Source: Thermodesulfovibrio sp.
GTDB lineage: Bacteria; Nitrospirota; Thermodesulfovibrionia; Thermodesulfovibrionales; Thermodesulfovibrionaceae
Direction: 5' to 3'
Length of the DNA: 64,000 nucleotides
Assembly (NCBI GenBank): GCA_020725335.1
Contig: DYFF01000020.1
Location: 62,001 to 126,000 of the forward strand
A program made the translations under genes and the position numbers. The notes beneath the pieces were generated by a model. It was given only the letters and a program-made list of their open reading frames with translations. It did not search any database and was not told the DNA's origin. This document shows positions 62,682-64,000 of this stretch, in pieces (position 1 is the stretch's first letter; the number at the start of each line of letters is the position of its first letter).

Positions 62682-63602
62682 GTGCTTCTTAAAGTAGAAA
62701 ATTTTAATGTTTATTATAAAAATCTACCTTACCTTGAAGATATAAATTTTTATTTAAATAAGGGTGAAATATTTTCCATAGTTGGAGAGAGCGGTAGCGG
62801 TAAAACACTAACAGGGCTCTCCTTAATTAATTTATTACCTGAGCATTTTTCTGCTCAAGGTAGAATAATTTTTGATGGACAGAATATATTACAGTTAACC
62901 CCTGCACAAATTAGACAAATAAGAGGTAAAAGAATTTCTATTATTTTTCAAGACCCAGCAACTTCCCTAAATCCTGTAATAAAAGTGGGGAATCAAGTTG
63001 CAGAAATGCTTGTTCATCATTTTAATTTGTCTAAAAAAGAAGCATTAGACAGAACCTTTATAATTCTTGAAAGACTGAAAATAGCAAACACTATAAACTC
63101 ATATCCTCACCAACTCTCCGGCGGGATGAGGCAAAGAGTAATGATAGCTATGGCAATTGCATGTAATCCAGACTTAATCATTGCTGATGAGCCGACAACT
63201 GCTTTAGATGTTACAGTGCAAGAAGAAATTCTTGATTTATTATATTTTTTAGTAAAAAAGGACGGTAAATCGCTCATTTTAATCTCCCATGATATAAACA
63301 TTGTATCTGAATATGCTGATAGGATTATGATAATGTATGCTGGTAGAGTTCTTGAGAAAGGAAAAGTTCAAGATATTTATGAAAATCCCGCTCATCCCTA
63401 TACTAAAGCTCTTCTAAAATGTATTCCCGCTGAAGGTGTTAGAATAAAGGGCATTCCGGGTAATATTCCAAGTATGAAAAATCTTCCATCTGGATGTATT
63501 TTTAATCCCAGATGTGAAAATAAAAAAAATATATGTTCACAAAATACTCCTGACTTAGTAAAAATTTCTGATGATCATTATGTTAGATGTTTGCTTATTT
63601 AG
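62682..63602 (+). CDS. Oligopeptide/dipeptide ABC transporter ATPase (DppD/OppD-like)
   Basis: A 306-residue ATPase. Walker A VGESGSGKTLTGL (about residue 34), Q-loop IIFQDPATSLNPV, signature HQLSGGMRQRVMIAMAI, Walker B DLIIADEPTTALDVT and the C-terminal oligopeptide-transporter extension YENPAHPYTKALLKCIP with a Cys cluster (GCIFNPRCENKKNIC, putative FeS or metal knuckle). It starts with GTG 62682, one base after the HU stop, with no clear ribosome site. Permease and partner ATPase genes do not follow here; the next gene is convergent. It thus appears isolated from its transporter partners in this window. Confidence 0.92.
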   Translation: MLLKVENFNVYYKNLPYLEDINFYLNKGEIFSIVGESGSGKTLTGLSLINLLPEHFSAQGRIIFDGQNILQLTPAQIRQIRGKRISIIFQDPATSLNPVIKVGNQVAEMLVHHFNLSKKEALDRTFIILERLKIANTINSYPHQLSGGMRQRVMIAMAIACNPDLIIADEPTTALDVTVQEEILDLLYFLVKKDGKSLILISHDINIVSEYADRIMIMYAGRVLEKGKVQDIYENPAHPYTKALLKCIPAEGVRIKGIPGNIPSMKNLPSGCIFNPRCENKKNICSQNTPDLVKISDDHYVRCLLI

Positions 63603-64000
63603 ATATCTTGAATATGGATAATAGAGCAACAAAAATCATAAATAAAAGAGTAATTATAAAGTTTTCCCAACCAAAATGTTTATATACAATACCAGGTAAA
63701 TATGAACCTAATACTCCACCAGAATAATAAGTAGCTATATATGCACCATTTACAAGGCTTTTCTGCGTAGTTGCCAGCTTGTTTAAATAACCTGATGCTA
63801 CTGAATGGACAAGAAACATTCCTGAACAGAATCCGAACATTACAACAAAGATTAAGAATAAGTTAGGAATACTAAACATAATTAAAAAAATTCCATACAC
63901 GAAAAGCCCATAAAGTAGGGTTCTTCGCTCACTTCCTAAGAATTTTATAATCTTGGTTGCTACAAATGAAATGGCTATTCCAGTTATAAACCCTGAATAA
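63595..64000 (-). CDS. MFS transporter fragment (5' end outside window)
   Basis: The frame is open from 64000 to the stop at 63595 and continues beyond the right edge. The 134 visible residues are hydrophobic with about four membrane segments. An internal charged loop GSERRTLLYG and the pattern FGFCSGMFLVHSVASGYLNKLATTQKSLVNGAYIATYYSGGVLGSYLPGIVYKHFGW are typical of the C-terminal half of major-facilitator drug or sugar transporters. The last bases overlap the convergent dppD by eight. The substrate cannot be told. Confidence 0.75.
   Translation of the reverse strand, partial: YSGFITGIAISFVATKIIKFLGSERRTLLYGLFVYGIFLIMFSIPNLFLIFVVMFGFCSGMFLVHSVASGYLNKLATTQKSLVNGAYIATYYSGGVLGSYLPGIVYKHFGWENFIITLLFMIFVALLSIFKISK

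Overview
The window looks like a piece of chromosome from an AT-rich, low-GC, diderm bacterium. LpxK and LptD (lipopolysaccharide synthesis and export), TatA, a SurA-like chaperone and curli genes require an outer membrane. The gene content (HypE, a MEMO-family protein, a UGA-containing peroxiredoxin, a selenium-type YedE cluster, a Liv transporter beside phenylacetate-CoA ligase) suggests an anaerobe. Overall style resembles Thermodesulfovibrio/Nitrospirota, but that placement is inferred from gene style, not proven.

Layout. 1-1847 (+): tail of a HlyD-like protein and an SDR/DUF2867 protein. 1804-19734 (-): long, tightly packed housekeeping runs: lpxK-cobC-cobO-marC; a small Cys protein-recO-DUF151-era-aminotransferase-alr-tatA-mobA-memo-dnaB-rplI; groES-groEL behind a CIRCE-like operator; and ffh, two thioredoxin-fold proteins, an rRNA/tRNA methyltransferase and nnr. 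19836-20555 (+): a DUF4197 protein. 20619-21341 (-): a peroxiredoxin whose peroxidatic cysteine codon is UGA, followed by a SECIS-like hairpin. 21532-25592 (-): a complete curli locus (csgD-like, csgA, csgB, csgH-like, csgE, csgF, csgG). 25721-26173 (+): ridA-like. 26179-31960 (-): paaK and a Liv ABC transporter whose livF is frameshifted at an A6G slippery run. 31957-39584 (-): rluB, surA-like, hypE, a lipoprotein, argH and an EF-G-like GTPase. Two copies of a ~162-bp palindromic element sit on either side of argH, one of them inside the lipoprotein reading frame. 39612-48079 (-): purB-truB-lptD-folC-accD-trpA-trpB. 48376-50535 (+): cheW and a chemoreceptor. 50590-56958 (-): a hybrid histidine kinase with a cognate binding protein, then a four-gene selenium-type cluster. 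57089-63602 (+): aroA-cmk-ispH-rpsA-sppA-HU/IHF-dppD. 63595-64000 (-): an MFS fragment.

Most distinctive points: (1) the palindromic element, whose two copies keep pairing arms while the arm sequences differ, and which adds 54 codons in frame inside a lipoprotein signal region, reminiscent of Rickettsia palindromic elements; (2) the selenocysteine peroxiredoxin lacking the C-terminal resolving Cys, in the same window as a YedE/TusA/DUF3343 cluster; (3) livF requiring a -1 shift at A-AAA-AAG; (4) an EF-G paralogue with Asn in place of the P-loop Lys; (5) a curli system with Cys-rich curlins; (6) several promoters placed so close to start codons that leaderless mRNAs are likely. No rRNA, tRNA, CRISPR array or intact insertion sequence was recognised.
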